The notes: generated by a model not told the origin, from the sequence alone. 60,462 bases of DNA from an uncultured Prevotella sp. (GCA_902497035.1 CABVDL010000004.1:1-60462), one strand, 5' to 3'; positions 1 through 7,797 are shown, counted from the stretch's first letter. Numbers and translations are program-made.

Positions 1-96
1 CTCTTCTTGTCTTAAGTATCTCTTTCTGTTCTTTCTGCGTGACCATATATTCATTAGCAAATATAGTGATATTTGGCGGTGTGTGCAAATATTGCA

Positions 97-468
97 CTAA
101 GTGCGTGGGCCGGAGTGGCTGAGGGCTGCAATGGCATCCACGAGCTTGTCGATGCTCTCCTGCTGCTTCCTGATTATTTCGAGGCATTCCTTCACTCCCT
201 CGCTGTTGGTGGCCGTGGCTCCGTCGCCTACTGCCTGGCTGCTGTGGGAGCCGTTGGTGGTGTCATCGGAATTATTTGGCACTGACTCTATGAAGTATGA
301 GACTGGCATATTGAGAGCTGCTGCCACTTTTTCGATTAGGCCTGACTTTATATCTTGAGAGTTTAATGCTTGACTAAACCCTTGCTGGCTCATGCCTATA
401 AGCTTAGCGACTGCGGAGCCACTATAACCGGCACCTGCAATCTTTTTCTTTAGTTGTTCTCCGTTCAT
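97..468 (-). CDS. CI/Cro-like phage repressor with helix-turn-helix
   Basis: Protein of 123 residues. The N-terminal part (about residues 5-60) reads as a lambda-repressor-like helix-turn-helix: a GYSGSAVAKLIGMSQQGFSQ stretch is a typical recognition helix pair. The C-terminal half has a Ser/Thr/Asn-rich linker and then a predicted coiled coil (ECLEIIRKQQESIDKLVDAI), which suggests oligomerisation. There is no LexA-type peptidase signature, so RecA-driven self-cleavage is not indicated. I chose the ATG at 466-468 because everything upstream in this frame lacks protein-like character and lies in the operator region. The gene is divergent from the early genes and flanked by ACAATA/TATTGT palindromes, so it probably controls the lysogeny decision. 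Confidence 0.8.
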   Translation of the reverse strand: MNGEQLKKKIAGAGYSGSAVAKLIGMSQQGFSQALNSQDIKSGLIEKVAAALNMPVSYFIESVPNNSDDTTNGSHSSQAVGDGATATNSEGVKECLEIIRKQQESIDKLVDAIAALSHSGPRT

Positions 469-470
469 AG

Positions 471-545
471 ACAATACTTTTATTGTTAATAAATGGTAAA
501 TAACAATTGAACTATTGTAATTTACAATATTTCTATTTATCTTTG
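471..545 (+). promoter_or_regulatory. Early promoter overlapped by repressor operators
   Basis: A Bacteroidetes-type promoter is visible: TTG at 515-517, 20 bases, then TATCTTTG (TAnnTTTG) at 538-545. Two palindromes use the same half site. ACAATA-CTTT-TATTGT lies at 471-486, and TATTGT-AATTT-ACAATA lies at 513-529, the latter covering the -33 element. This is the expected geometry for the repressor at 97-468 shutting off rightward early transcription. The box match is direct; the protein-site pairing is inferred. Confidence 0.65.
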
Positions 546-627
546 CACCCGTGGACGTACAACGGCTAACGGAATACGTTGCAAATATAAGAAAAAAGAG
601 TAAGAAACAAATTAAAAACGAGGAAAA

Positions 628-954
628 ATGAATTTGAGCAGGAAGAAAATTTATCAGGTGGTGATTCAAAATTGCTGTGACGGGAGCATCTGCTACTGCA
701 TGGGGTTCTACTCTTCGAAGAAGAACGCCATGAAGGCGATTGACGTTGACCTCGCCATGCCAATGCCGGGAACAAGGGTGAGAAAAGCGGATGATGACCT
801 TTGGATGGAGGTGAGCCTGCCAAACACCACGTATGACGAGACGGCCTACCTCTATAAAGGAACGGAATACGTGGGCAACGAGAACAAGGCGTTCAACTGG
901 CTGATTGTGGAACACGAGGTGGATCCGGTGATTTACTGCCATCCGGGGAGGTGA
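628..954 (+). CDS. Hypothetical early phage protein
   Basis: 108 residues, first gene downstream of the putative early promoter, preceded by a GAGG ribosome site 6 bases before the ATG. The protein is soluble, begins MNLSRKKIYQV and contains a Lys-rich patch SSKKNAMKAI, then an acidic second half. I recognise no domain. Position suggests an early regulatory or host-takeover role, but nothing in the sequence proves this. Confidence 0.65.
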   Translation: MNLSRKKIYQVVIQNCCDGSICYCMGFYSSKKNAMKAIDVDLAMPMPGTRVRKADDDLWMEVSLPNTTYDETAYLYKGTEYVGNENKAFNWLIVEHEVDPVIYCHPGR

Positions 955-990
955 ACGGAACGGACGGAGGGGACGGAACGGACGGAGGGG
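955..990 (+). repeat. Two tandem 18-bp copies of ACGGAACGGACGGAGGGG
   Basis: Exact tandem duplication directly after the stop codon at 952-954, followed by related ACGG-rich sequence to about 1060. A small hairpin GCCCT-GA-AGGGC lies at 1002-1013. Similar ACGGRACGG words occur in other phage gaps (about 2200, 20070-20115, 20570 and 22145). Confidence 0.8.
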
Positions 991-1099
991 ACGGAGACGG
1001 CGCCCTGAAGGGCACCGCACGGAACGTAACGGGAACCGGAAGTAACGGAGACGGACAGGAATGGAAGAAATAACAACAAATAAACGAAAGGATTAAGAC

Positions 1100-1321
1100 A
1101 TGGAGATTTTGACATTGGCGCAGAAGCGCAAGAAGGAACGTGACGGCGTTCTGATGAGACTGTATGAGGAGCTGAGACGTGAGAACCCTGATGCAAGCCG
1201 CTCGGCCGTGGAGCGTACCGTGGCCCGTGAGATGGCGAAGAGGGGGTATGACCTCACTACGCGTGTGGGTGTGCACAAGGCGTTGGCCAAGGTGCTGCTG
1301 CAGGAGAGCAAGAAAGACTGA
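1100..1321 (+). CDS. Small basic early protein, probable DNA-binding
   Basis: 73 residues, strongly helical and charged (LAQKRKKERDGVLMRLYEEL). The stretch NPDASRSAVERTVAREMAKRGYD resembles a short helix-turn-helix of the sort often found in small Bacteroidetes phage early proteins. It sits immediately before another small putative DNA-binding gene (gap 13 bases), so the two are probably co-transcribed. Function not recognised. Confidence 0.65.
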   Translation: MEILTLAQKRKKERDGVLMRLYEELRRENPDASRSAVERTVAREMAKRGYDLTTRVGVHKALAKVLLQESKKD

Positions 1322-1334
1322 AAGGAGGCGCGCT

Positions 1335-1667
1335 ATGATGGAGAAGATTATGATCAAGATGGACGCTGCCACGCGTGCCGCCCTTGTGCGCACCGTGCGT
1401 GAGGCTATGACGGAGACGCTGGAGACGACGCGTGAGGAATGGGTGACGGGTGACGAGCTGTGCAGGCGGTGCTCGATGATTACGAAGAGCTGGCTGAAGC
1501 AGTGGGGCTATCTGGTGCCGCGGGAGCGCATCGAGGTGACGGAGAAGGACGGGAGCGTGAAAGCGACGCGCTGGGGCTATCCGCTGCACAAGATCCTGCG
1601 GCTGGTGATGAACCATGAGCTGCGCTACTTAGAGGACACGGGACGTGAGGAGCAGATTAAGGGTTAA
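1335..1667 (+). CDS. Putative helix-turn-helix protein
   Basis: 110 residues. The start at 1335 is supported by AAAGGAGG ending 6 bases before it; a second in-frame ATG follows immediately. After a helical N-terminus the stretch VTGDELCRRCSMITKSWLKQ looks like an excisionase/MerR-type DNA-binding helix pair, followed by a beta-hairpin-like segment with basic residues. It could be an excisionase or an early regulator; the family is not certain. The gene lies in the early cluster and is separated from the next gene by 5 bases. Confidence 0.6.
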   Translation: MMEKIMIKMDAATRAALVRTVREAMTETLETTREEWVTGDELCRRCSMITKSWLKQWGYLVPRERIEVTEKDGSVKATRWGYPLHKILRLVMNHELRYLEDTGREEQIKG

Positions 1668-1672
1668 GGGCT

Positions 1673-2047
1673 ATGGCAAGGAAACAATCGATGCACGGCT
1701 ATGAGCTGGAGCTCAGACGCCTTATCAAGGCGCGCACGGGCAAGGACTCGGAGCCGTGGCTGCTGCCTCAGATCAGGAGCACGGCAAAGAACGAGGTGCT
1801 GCTGGACAAGATCTCCGAGGAGCTGATGGAGGAGCGGTCGCTTATCTCCGTCGTCACGGGGAGCCAGCGCCAGATGAAAACCGAGGTGAACCCGCTGATC
1901 CCCTACTTCGACCGTCTGAACAGGACGCTGATGATGCAGTTTGAGGCCCTTGGGCTGAACTACAACACCACTCCGAGCAAGGTGAGCGAGAGCGCCAAGC
2001 CCGGCGGCGAGGAGGAGGACATGCTGGCAAAAACATTGGATTTTTAA
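1673..2047 (+). CDS. P27-like small terminase subunit (candidate)
   Basis: 124 residues. The central and C-terminal pattern (a helical pair, then KTEVNPLIPYFDRLNRTLM and FEALGLNYNTTPSKV) matches what I know of P27-family small terminase subunits, where a conserved NP precedes a helix ending in LGL-x-P/S. The small subunit binds pac/cos DNA and presents it to the large subunit. Oddly, it lies about 6 kb upstream of the large terminase with the replication genes in between. The alternative is an unrelated early helical protein. Confidence 0.5.
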   Translation: MARKQSMHGYELELRRLIKARTGKDSEPWLLPQIRSTAKNEVLLDKISEELMEERSLISVVTGSQRQMKTEVNPLIPYFDRLNRTLMMQFEALGLNYNTTPSKVSESAKPGGEEEDMLAKTLDF

Positions 2048-2058
2048 TACTGAAGACT

Positions 2059-2187
2059 ATGAAAGGACTGATTAAGATGTTTGTGGACGACTACCGCAAT
2101 GAGGGCTTCACAAAGGAGGAATGGATATGGGGGCTGGCAGGCTCGGTGGTGATGACGGCGGTGATGGTGCTGGCAGGGGGCTTGTAG
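2059..2187 (+). CDS. Single-helix small membrane protein
   Basis: 42 residues, beginning MKGLIKMFVDDYRNEG. A hydrophilic N-terminal half is followed by one hydrophobic helix (about residues 24-41, ending VMVLAGGL). It starts 11 bases after the preceding stop. Small single-pass proteins of this sort recur in phage early regions; the function is unknown. It could be chance, but the codon content fits the neighbouring genes. Confidence 0.45.
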   Translation: MKGLIKMFVDDYRNEGFTKEEWIWGLAGSVVMTAVMVLAGGL

Positions 2188-2203
2188 AGCCGCACAGCGG
2201 CGG

Positions 2204-2217
2204 CGTCCTACGGGACG
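2204..2217 (+). promoter_or_regulatory. Stable CGTCC-TACG-GGACG hairpin
   Basis: Five-base stem closed by a UACG loop of the UNCG type, which makes very stable RNA hairpins. It lies in the gap between the small membrane gene and the DUF3127 gene. It could protect or separate transcripts; no U-tract follows, so it is not a standard terminator. Confidence 0.4.
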
Positions 2218-2275
2218 GAGCCGGAACTGGGGGACAAGAAAACATAAACCAAACAAAACTTATAAGACGACAAAC

Positions 2276-2557
2276 ATGGAAATAACAGGACGAATTTTTG
2301 ACGCGCTGCCCGTGGTCACGGGCAACGGACAGAACGGTGAGTGGAAAAAGCAGGGCTTCGTGCTCCAGACTACGGGTACGAATCCGCAGTATTTCTACTT
2401 CGAGGTGTTCGACGGCAAGGAGGGCAAGCTTGCCCGCTACGACATCCGCAAGGGCGGCGACTATACGGTATGGTTTGACGTGCGGGCGCATGAGTATAAC
2501 GGCCGCTGGTACAACCAGGTGATGGTGAAGGACGTAAGGAAGGTTACCAACGGGTAA
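2276..2557 (+). CDS. DUF3127 OB-fold protein, putative phage single-strand DNA-binding protein
   Basis: 93 residues. The pattern MEITGRIFDALP, NGEWKKQGFVLQT, FEVFDGK, and DVRAHEYNGRWYNQV is characteristic of DUF3127, a small OB-fold family in Bacteroidetes genomes and phages that resembles single-strand DNA-binding proteins. It is followed 11 bases later by the RecA-like ATPase and then primase, consistent with a role at the replication fork. The family assignment is confident; the biochemical role is inferred. Confidence 0.8.
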   Translation: MEITGRIFDALPVVTGNGQNGEWKKQGFVLQTTGTNPQYFYFEVFDGKEGKLARYDIRKGGDYTVWFDVRAHEYNGRWYNQVMVKDVRKVTNG

Positions 2558-2568
2558 GGAGGCGCATC

Positions 2569-3768
2569 GTGGAAGACAGGACAAGACAACCGGCGGGCGC
2601 GCAGCTTCCTGACCCTGACGCTGTGAGGACGGAGCGGGACGCGCGCTATTATGAGAGCTTCGTCTTCGATGCCAGCGTGGACTATCCCGACTCGATGTTC
2701 CTCTTCATGTTCAAGGGCGTGAAGTTCTCCCCTCTGGGCGGCATTCAGGCCATCACGGGGCAGAAGAAGAACGGCAAGACATTCTTTCTGGAGATGCTTG
2801 TGGCGGCCGCCTTGGAGCCTGACGCCGAGAACGTGAGGTCGCGGCTGCGGGGTCTGGAGCTGAACCCCGACGCCGTGAGGGCGAAAGGCCATCCGCTGAC
2901 GGTGATGTATGTGGACACGGAGCAGGAGCCTATCAACACGTCGAGGCTGACCAAGGGCGTGAACTGGCTGACGGGGTACCCGGCGCTGAGCAACCATCCA
3001 CGGCTGCACGTGCTTCGTCTGCGCAACATGCCGAGGGGGTGCGACGTGCCTACGGAGCGCATCAACGTGATAGACTACTGGGTGGCGCGCTGGAACCCGG
3101 ACGTGATTGTCCTGGACGGTCTGCGCGACGTGGTGCACGACTTCAACGACAACGCCGAGAGCACCGCCATCATCAACCGCCTGATGGGCCTGGCTGAGGA
3201 GCGGAACGTGTGTATCTGGAACGCGCTGCACTACAACCCACGTCCGGGCGCCGACGACATGAGCAAGATGCGCGGACACTTGGGCACTGAGCTCGGCAAC
3301 AAGGTGACGGACACGTTTGTGAGCTCGAAGAGCAAGGATGCCGGCACCGGGGTGGTGACGTTCAAGGCCAAGCAGACCGACGCACGAAGCAAAGACGTGC
3401 CGGACATTCCCTACGAGGTGACGACGGAGATGGACGGCGAACTTGAGATAGCCGTACCCCGGATCATCGACGACGATCCGCTGACGGGCGACGCTCCGAC
3501 ACCACCGGCTCCAAAGAACAGCGGAGAGCTGACCATCGACGACATTGCCAATGTGCTGTATGCCTCGATAGGAAAGTTTGAGTGGCCAAACAGCAAGAGG
3601 AATATTATGCAGTTATTCACAAGTAGTAGGCATGCAGAACAATTGCGGTATGTTGAACAGGCCATTGAGGGGCATATTCTGATGGAAGATAAGAACGGCA
3701 AGAGCGTGGGCGGACATAAGCCTTGGAAACTGAACCCGAAACTAAACCCGTATAATGACGAAGTGTAA
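2569..3768 (+). CDS. RecA/RepA-like replication ATPase
   Basis: 399 residues starting at GTG, chosen because AAGGAGG lies 8 bases upstream and no ATG fits. Walker A is GQKKNGKT at residues 64-71; DTEQ at about 116-119 matches the catalytic acidic motif of RepA-like hexameric ATPases; Walker B is DVIVLDG at about 178-184. A conserved HYNP follows at about residue 222. The C-terminal third looks like a separate winged-helix region. Such AAA_25/RecA-like enzymes act as phage replicative helicases or helicase loaders. Upstream DUF3127 and downstream primase support this. Confidence 0.85.
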   Translation: MEDRTRQPAGAQLPDPDAVRTERDARYYESFVFDASVDYPDSMFLFMFKGVKFSPLGGIQAITGQKKNGKTFFLEMLVAAALEPDAENVRSRLRGLELNPDAVRAKGHPLTVMYVDTEQEPINTSRLTKGVNWLTGYPALSNHPRLHVLRLRNMPRGCDVPTERINVIDYWVARWNPDVIVLDGLRDVVHDFNDNAESTAIINRLMGLAEERNVCIWNALHYNPRPGADDMSKMRGHLGTELGNKVTDTFVSSKSKDAGTGVVTFKAKQTDARSKDVPDIPYEVTTEMDGELEIAVPRIIDDDPLTGDAPTPPAPKNSGELTIDDIANVLYASIGKFEWPNSKRNIMQLFTSSRHAEQLRYVEQAIEGHILMEDKNGKSVGGHKPWKLNPKLNPYNDEV

Positions 3769-4043
3769 AAATATTTTCTTTTGGAGGTTAGTGTTCCCCA
3801 GCTCTACCCCTATATCCCCTACGGGAACACCCCAGCGGGGAACACTGATTTGTCAAAAATCTTCGCATAGGCACTGCGTGTATTGCCCCGCGCTGAGGGG
3901 AAGGCGCGGGGGCAGACATGCCCGCAGCTGCCGGGCGGCTGTCCGCCGCCCCTCGCGCGCGCATTATCTGTCTATTACAGACTGACATTTACGGTCGATT
4001 GGCCCTGATGGGGCTGACGCCGCATAAAGAAGGAGACGAAACG
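3769..4043 (+). other. 275-bp non-coding gap with GGGAACAC repeats; candidate origin
   Basis: Between the helicase-like and primase genes. GGGAACAC occurs at 3823-3830 and 3838-3845 and inverted as GTGTTCCC at 3791-3798; the outer pair forms a 10-base perfect inverted repeat (3790-3799 with 3837-3846). Further right is very GC-rich sequence with overlapping inverted repeats (about 3895-3962). Repeated sites next to replication genes are typical of origins or of an autoregulatory operator. The ribosome site for the next gene is at 4029-4034. Confidence 0.4.
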
Positions 4044-5243
4044 ATGATGATAAACAACCTGACATTGCAGAGGATCAAGGAGGCCGCAAGTATCGTGGAC
4101 GTGATAGGCGACTTCTACGACCTGAAGAAGAAGGGCACGACGTACCAGTGCCTTTGCCCGTTTCACAACGACCATCACTTGGGCAGCTTTGTTGTCAGCC
4201 CCAGGCGCAACAGTTACACGTGCTTTGCCTGCGGAGCCCATGGCGATGCCATTGAGTTTCTGATGAGACATGAGCGCCTGACGTTCTTCGAGGCTGTGGC
4301 ATGGCTCGGCAAGAAGTATGGCATAGAAGTGGAGGGCGGTGAGCGGTTTCAGCCTAAGCCGTCGCTCCCCCGGAAACCTGCCGTGCAGCTCCCTATGCTG
4401 ACGCTTGACCTGAATATGGTGAAGGCGAGGCTTGACACAAGCGGGGACCGGCTGTGTGACTGGATAAGGTCTTTGCCATGGAACGATGAGCAGCGGGCAA
4501 GGATTGAGAGGGTGCTGAGGTCTTATGGTGTAGGGCATGCCAGGAAGGGACGTGGATATACCATCTTTTGGCAGATTGACGATATGGGCAACGTAAGGAC
4601 GGGGAAGTTCATGCTGTACAGGCCGGACGGCCATCGGGACAAAGATACTCCCTATAACTTCACGTGGGCGCACAGTGTGTTGGAAAAGGCCGGGAAGATA
4701 GACCTTAGCAAGGCAGACATGCATACGACGCTGTTTGGCATGCACCTCCTGAACTTCCATCCCACTGCTGCCGTGAACATCGTTGAGAGCGAGAAGACCG
4801 CCCTGCTGGCAAGTATCATGTGGGGACACCCTGAGAAGTGGATATGGATGGCGAGCGGCGGACTGTCGATGCTCAATGCCTCGAAGCTCAAGCCTGTCAT
4901 TGACCAGGGGCGCCAGATATACATCTATCCTGACAAGGATGGGGTCACGGCATGGAAACAGCAGGCGATGGTGATTGGCTACAAGGGGCTGCATGTTGAC
5001 ACGCGGTATCTGGATGGTTACTGGCGTGACAAGGACGGACAAAAGGCAGACATCGGAGACATCATCGTGAGCAGTCTCAGTGAGCCACGGACGAACGGGT
5101 CACAGCCTTCTTCCATGCCAACACCGGCTTTTAAGAACAAGAAAGAATTGGCTGCCGAAGCCCTTGAGGATTTATGCAGACGCAATCCATGGGTGGAAGT
5201 GTTGAAGAGAAAATTTAACTTGGAACCTGTATCAATAGAATAA
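4044..5243 (+). CDS. Phage DNA primase with CHC2 zinc finger and Toprim-like region
   Basis: 399 residues from the ATG at 4044 (AAGGAG 8-13 bases upstream; the frame is open further upstream but without protein-like sequence). A CHC2 zinc finger lies at residues about 36-75: C38-P-F-H41, then C60-F-A-C63, the layout of DnaG-type primases. The C-terminal half contains NIVESEKTALLAS and YIYPDKDG, which look like the acidic motifs of a Toprim/DUF6371-type catalytic fold. It makes RNA primers for phage replication together with the ATPase upstream. It overlaps the next gene by one base (TAATG). Confidence 0.85.
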   Translation: MMINNLTLQRIKEAASIVDVIGDFYDLKKKGTTYQCLCPFHNDHHLGSFVVSPRRNSYTCFACGAHGDAIEFLMRHERLTFFEAVAWLGKKYGIEVEGGERFQPKPSLPRKPAVQLPMLTLDLNMVKARLDTSGDRLCDWIRSLPWNDEQRARIERVLRSYGVGHARKGRGYTIFWQIDDMGNVRTGKFMLYRPDGHRDKDTPYNFTWAHSVLEKAGKIDLSKADMHTTLFGMHLLNFHPTAAVNIVESEKTALLASIMWGHPEKWIWMASGGLSMLNASKLKPVIDQGRQIYIYPDKDGVTAWKQQAMVIGYKGLHVDTRYLDGYWRDKDGQKADIGDIIVSSLSEPRTNGSQPSSMPTPAFKNKKELAAEALEDLCRRNPWVEVLKRKFNLEPVSIE

Positions 5244-5902
5244 TGCAACAGACAGAAAAATTCAAAGTGATTAATACCAAGCTGTCGCCAGAAGCCTTTG
5301 ACAAATTCTACAGACTGGCAGACAAGCTGAAGATGAAGCCTTACGAAATGCTCCAGATGTGTGTCGATACACTTATACGATACATGGACGACCGTTACAA
5401 CCTTACCCCAGAGATGGAAAAACTCATGGCGGTGTTCGAGGATATGACGGGGTGGAGGCAGGCATTCAACTTGGCCGACCCATATACCAAGCCTCAGATT
5501 GCCGAGTCAACTTATTACCTCAGTAGCAACGGCAAGAAAGGCACCAGGGCGGTACATGTAGAACGCCCGTTCTTTGGCAACTTCAAGCAGACTTGCAATG
5601 TGCCTCAGATATTCGACCGCACACTGGAACTGCTTGTGCCTAATCTTTACCGTCGGCTGAGGATGCTGTGTGTGGAGAAAGACTGCCACTCAGTGCTGGA
5701 ACTATTGCAGACGATGGTGGACGCTGAAAGCGTCATTGACCTTAACCATGAGGAAGTGCGTAAGCAGTTTGAAGACTGTAACAGGGCAGACAACAACAAG
5801 CCTTTGGCCTATGGAGAAAGGACCAAGCGCGTGAAGCATTACGATACTGAGACCATGCCGAAGATAAACTTCGACCCATACAATGACCCAATAGGATATT
5901 GA
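5243..5902 (+). CDS. Hypothetical phage protein, coupled to primase
   Basis: 219 residues. The start codon shares its A with the primase stop (TAATG), so it is translationally coupled. The N-terminus (VINTKLSPEAFDKFYRLADKLKMKPYEMLQM) resembles a ribbon-helix-helix-like strand plus two helices, and the rest is helical and basic with no recognised catalytic motif. A replication or recombination accessory role is plausible from position. I do not recognise the family. Confidence 0.6.
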   Translation: MQQTEKFKVINTKLSPEAFDKFYRLADKLKMKPYEMLQMCVDTLIRYMDDRYNLTPEMEKLMAVFEDMTGWRQAFNLADPYTKPQIAESTYYLSSNGKKGTRAVHVERPFFGNFKQTCNVPQIFDRTLELLVPNLYRRLRMLCVEKDCHSVLELLQTMVDAESVIDLNHEEVRKQFEDCNRADNNKPLAYGERTKRVKHYDTETMPKINFDPYNDPIGY

Positions 5903-5904
5903 CC

Positions 5905-6255
5905 ATGCACGGAAAGGAATACATAAGACTGATGAACTCGAAAGAGTGGAGACAGTTGCGCGCTGCCAAGCTGTCGAAAGACCCATACTGTGAAGAATGC
6001 CTGAAGCGCGGCGTGCACAGGTTCGCCTCCGTGGTGCATCATCGCATAGAGGTGGAGAGCGGACTGACACCGGCCGACTGCAAGAGGCTGGCCTTCGACA
6101 TGAACAACTTAGAGAGCGTATGTCCTCAGTGCCATCGGGAGATACACAAGGACCGCAAAACTTGGAGCAAGGACAACCATCTGAGACGCGAGCAGGATAG
6201 GTTAAACCAGTGGAAAGCCAGACTGGCCGGATGCAATGATGTGAAACCTCCATGA
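5905..6255 (+). CDS. HNH homing-type endonuclease, packaging-associated
   Basis: 116 residues from the ATG at 5905, two bases after the previous stop. Zinc-binding pair C-E-E-C near residue 30, VVHHRIEVESGL (the catalytic HH of HNH), an asparagine in MNNLESVC, and the final C-P-Q-C-H-R-E-I-H. This is a compact HNH nuclease of the kind found next to terminase in HK97-like phages, where it assists cos cleavage and packaging. Its position just before the large terminase block fits that role. Confidence 0.88.
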   Translation: MHGKEYIRLMNSKEWRQLRAAKLSKDPYCEECLKRGVHRFASVVHHRIEVESGLTPADCKRLAFDMNNLESVCPQCHREIHKDRKTWSKDNHLRREQDRLNQWKARLAGCNDVKPP

Positions 6256-6616
6256 AATGATATAGGGGGGGGCGTATTTTATGTTCAATGCCTTAATGCC
6301 TCCAAATCTCTCAACCCTTATCGGAGATGAAAAGGAGAATTTTGGAAAAGTGGTTTTTGAACGGCACGGCGGGTGCCGTCCAAGGAGCAGCGTCACGGAT
6401 GGGAGCGCGGTTGCGCCATGGGTGGAGGCTGCCCCACTTGGAGGAAAATAAATCCGGGAAGGACTTGAGGGTGCCTGATGGACGGTGGAGACGGTGGGGA
6501 GATGATGGGGTGATGATGGAGACGGTGGGGAGATGATGGAGACGGTGGGGAGATGATGGGGAGATGGTGGGGGAATGGTGGGGAGATAACTGAAGTTTTA
6601 CTTAAAAAGAAAAGAT
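6256..6616 (+). other. 361-bp gap with 20-bp minisatellite
   Basis: No credible gene. A hairpin ACGGCAC-GGCGG-GTGCCGT lies at 6361-6379. From about 6485 to 6590 the sequence is a purine-rich minisatellite whose clearest unit is 20 bases, GATGATGGAGACGGTGGGGA, exact at 6512-6531 and 6532-6551, with degraded copies on both sides. An open frame at 6327-6536 runs into the repeat and is judged spurious. Confidence 0.7.
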
Positions 6617-7213
6617 ATGCCAAAGAATAATTTTGTGATGACGAAGCTTCCGTTTGTCAAGCCTGACTGCTGTGCTGAGTGTCCCCTGATAGGGAAGATA
6701 CCTCAGGAGCTTCGGGAATACGGTAGCTATGAAACTTTGATATGCCTTGGCACGATGGACGCGATGACTCAGCGCCAGTCTAACATTAGGGCGAGCAAGC
6801 GGGACTCGAAGCATCCGCTGCACCGCTACTGTGACACGCGGTGGGAGGCATGGCAGCAGCTGAGAGGCCGCGAGTTCCCTATTGCCATGGACGTTTACAA
6901 CACGTTTAGGATGCCGTTTGAGATGCAGATGCAGCCTGCGATACGGTTTCATAAGAGGGGCCGGCCTAAGAAGCCCCGCCGCGCCCCTGGGCCTGACCTG
7001 GGTGATGATGGCTCCGCTGGCATGGGCCTGATGAGCGGCGGGGACGGCCGCATCCCGAGGCCGGTTGTGGCAGCGGCAGAGAAACCAGAAGTGGCAGCGG
7101 GTGATAGGCCGGGCGTGGCAGCAGGTGAGAGGCCGGGCGTGGCAGCAGGTGAGAGGCGTGGCGTGGCTGCAGCTGAGAGGTCTGATGATGTGACGGTCTT
7201 TAAGGAGGTGTGA
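6617..7213 (+). CDS. Phage protein with Cys motif and C-terminal VAAGERPG repeats
   Basis: 198 residues. The N-terminal part has a cysteine pair CCAEC plus later Cys residues (ICLGT, RYCDTRW) that may bind metal. A basic RGRPKKPRRAP stretch at about residue 115 resembles an AT-hook. The C-terminus contains about four imperfect repeats of VAAGERPG, mirrored in DNA by near-identical 24-base units (about 7080-7170). No family recognised. It is co-directional with the following small genes. Confidence 0.6.
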   Translation: MPKNNFVMTKLPFVKPDCCAECPLIGKIPQELREYGSYETLICLGTMDAMTQRQSNIRASKRDSKHPLHRYCDTRWEAWQQLRGREFPIAMDVYNTFRMPFEMQMQPAIRFHKRGRPKKPRRAPGPDLGDDGSAGMGLMSGGDGRIPRPVVAAAEKPEVAAGDRPGVAAGERPGVAAGERRGVAAAERSDDVTVFKEV

Positions 7214-7217
7214 TGCT

Positions 7218-7418
7218 ATGTGGTACAGATTGTCTTTGCTTGTGTGGATATGCCTTTGGCTGGCTGTTATAGCCGCCCTTGCGGTGAAGAGGCATTCCGC
7301 CGAGCTCTTGAGGCTTGTCCTGAGGCTTGACTGGGATGCCATGCTGGAGGCCTTGTTGCGGCTGCTGTTGATAGGCCTTTCGGCTTTTGTTGCTTATTTG
7401 ATATTGTTATACTTATAA
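7218..7418 (+). CDS. Small two-helix membrane protein
   Basis: 66 residues, very hydrophobic: one transmembrane segment at about residues 5-23 and a second at about 45-65, joined by a charged segment. AAGGAGG lies 12-18 bases before the ATG. Starts 4 bases after the previous stop. Function unknown; size and topology would also fit a small accessory holin or an exclusion protein. Confidence 0.5.
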   Translation: MWYRLSLLVWICLWLAVIAALAVKRHSAELLRLVLRLDWDAMLEALLRLLLIGLSAFVAYLILLYL

Positions 7419-7428
7419 ACTTAAAAAA

Positions 7429-7719
7429 ATGATGAAGATGAAATTTTTTGATTTTTTCTCGCAGGCTGCGAGGGAGCGTCGGGCTGCCATCCGTGACCAG
7501 AGGAGGTTCTCGTTTCTTTACGGTAGAGCCGAGCGCGCCGTGAATGTAACATACGTGAACGGCGGCATCTGGGTGACGCTTGACGGCGTCCCCACGTTCC
7601 GTGTGACGAATGACAGTGATGTCAATGCGCGTACTATCGCCATTGGTCAGGTGGATTTGTTCATTATGGACCTGAGGAGGGACTGGGTTTCCTCCCACTC
7701 GGATGACGCTGCGATGTAG
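7429..7719 (+). CDS. Hypothetical phage protein
   Basis: 96 residues. Basic helical N-terminus (QAARERRAAIRDQRRF) followed by a beta-rich segment (VNVTYVNGGIWVTLDGVPTFRV). No motif recognised. It is the last gene before a terminator at 7757-7796 and the 20-bp repeat block, so it closes the early/middle transcript. Confidence 0.55.
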   Translation: MMKMKFFDFFSQAARERRAAIRDQRRFSFLYGRAERAVNVTYVNGGIWVTLDGVPTFRVTNDSDVNARTIAIGQVDLFIMDLRRDWVSSHSDDAAM

Positions 7720-7756
7720 TTGCCGCTGAATGTCGCGGAGGCTGCATGCCCTGTAT

Positions 7757-7796
7757 GCGCCGTGCCTTTTTATCAAGGCGCGGCGCTGTTTCTTTT
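7757..7796 (+). terminator. Long hairpin terminator before the late region
   Basis: Twelve-base stem GCGCCGTGCCTT (7757-7768) with AAGGCGCGGCGC (7775-7786), one G-T wobble, loop TTTATC, then a T-rich tail TGTTTCTTTT. It separates the early/middle genes from the terminase/tail block. Confidence 0.7.
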
Positions 7797-7797
7797 G

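Noticed and set aside
73..285. Plus-strand open frames over 73-358
   Set aside because: They are antisense to the CI-like repressor and have no protein-like features or ribosome site.
469..1020. N-terminal extension of the repressor frame to 1020
   Set aside because: The extension crosses the operator/promoter region and an oppositely oriented gene, and lacks protein-like composition; the ATG at 466-468 is the natural start.
6327..6536. 69-residue open frame between HNH nuclease and the 6617 gene
   Set aside because: It runs into the minisatellite, has a poorly spaced ribosome site and no recognisable content.
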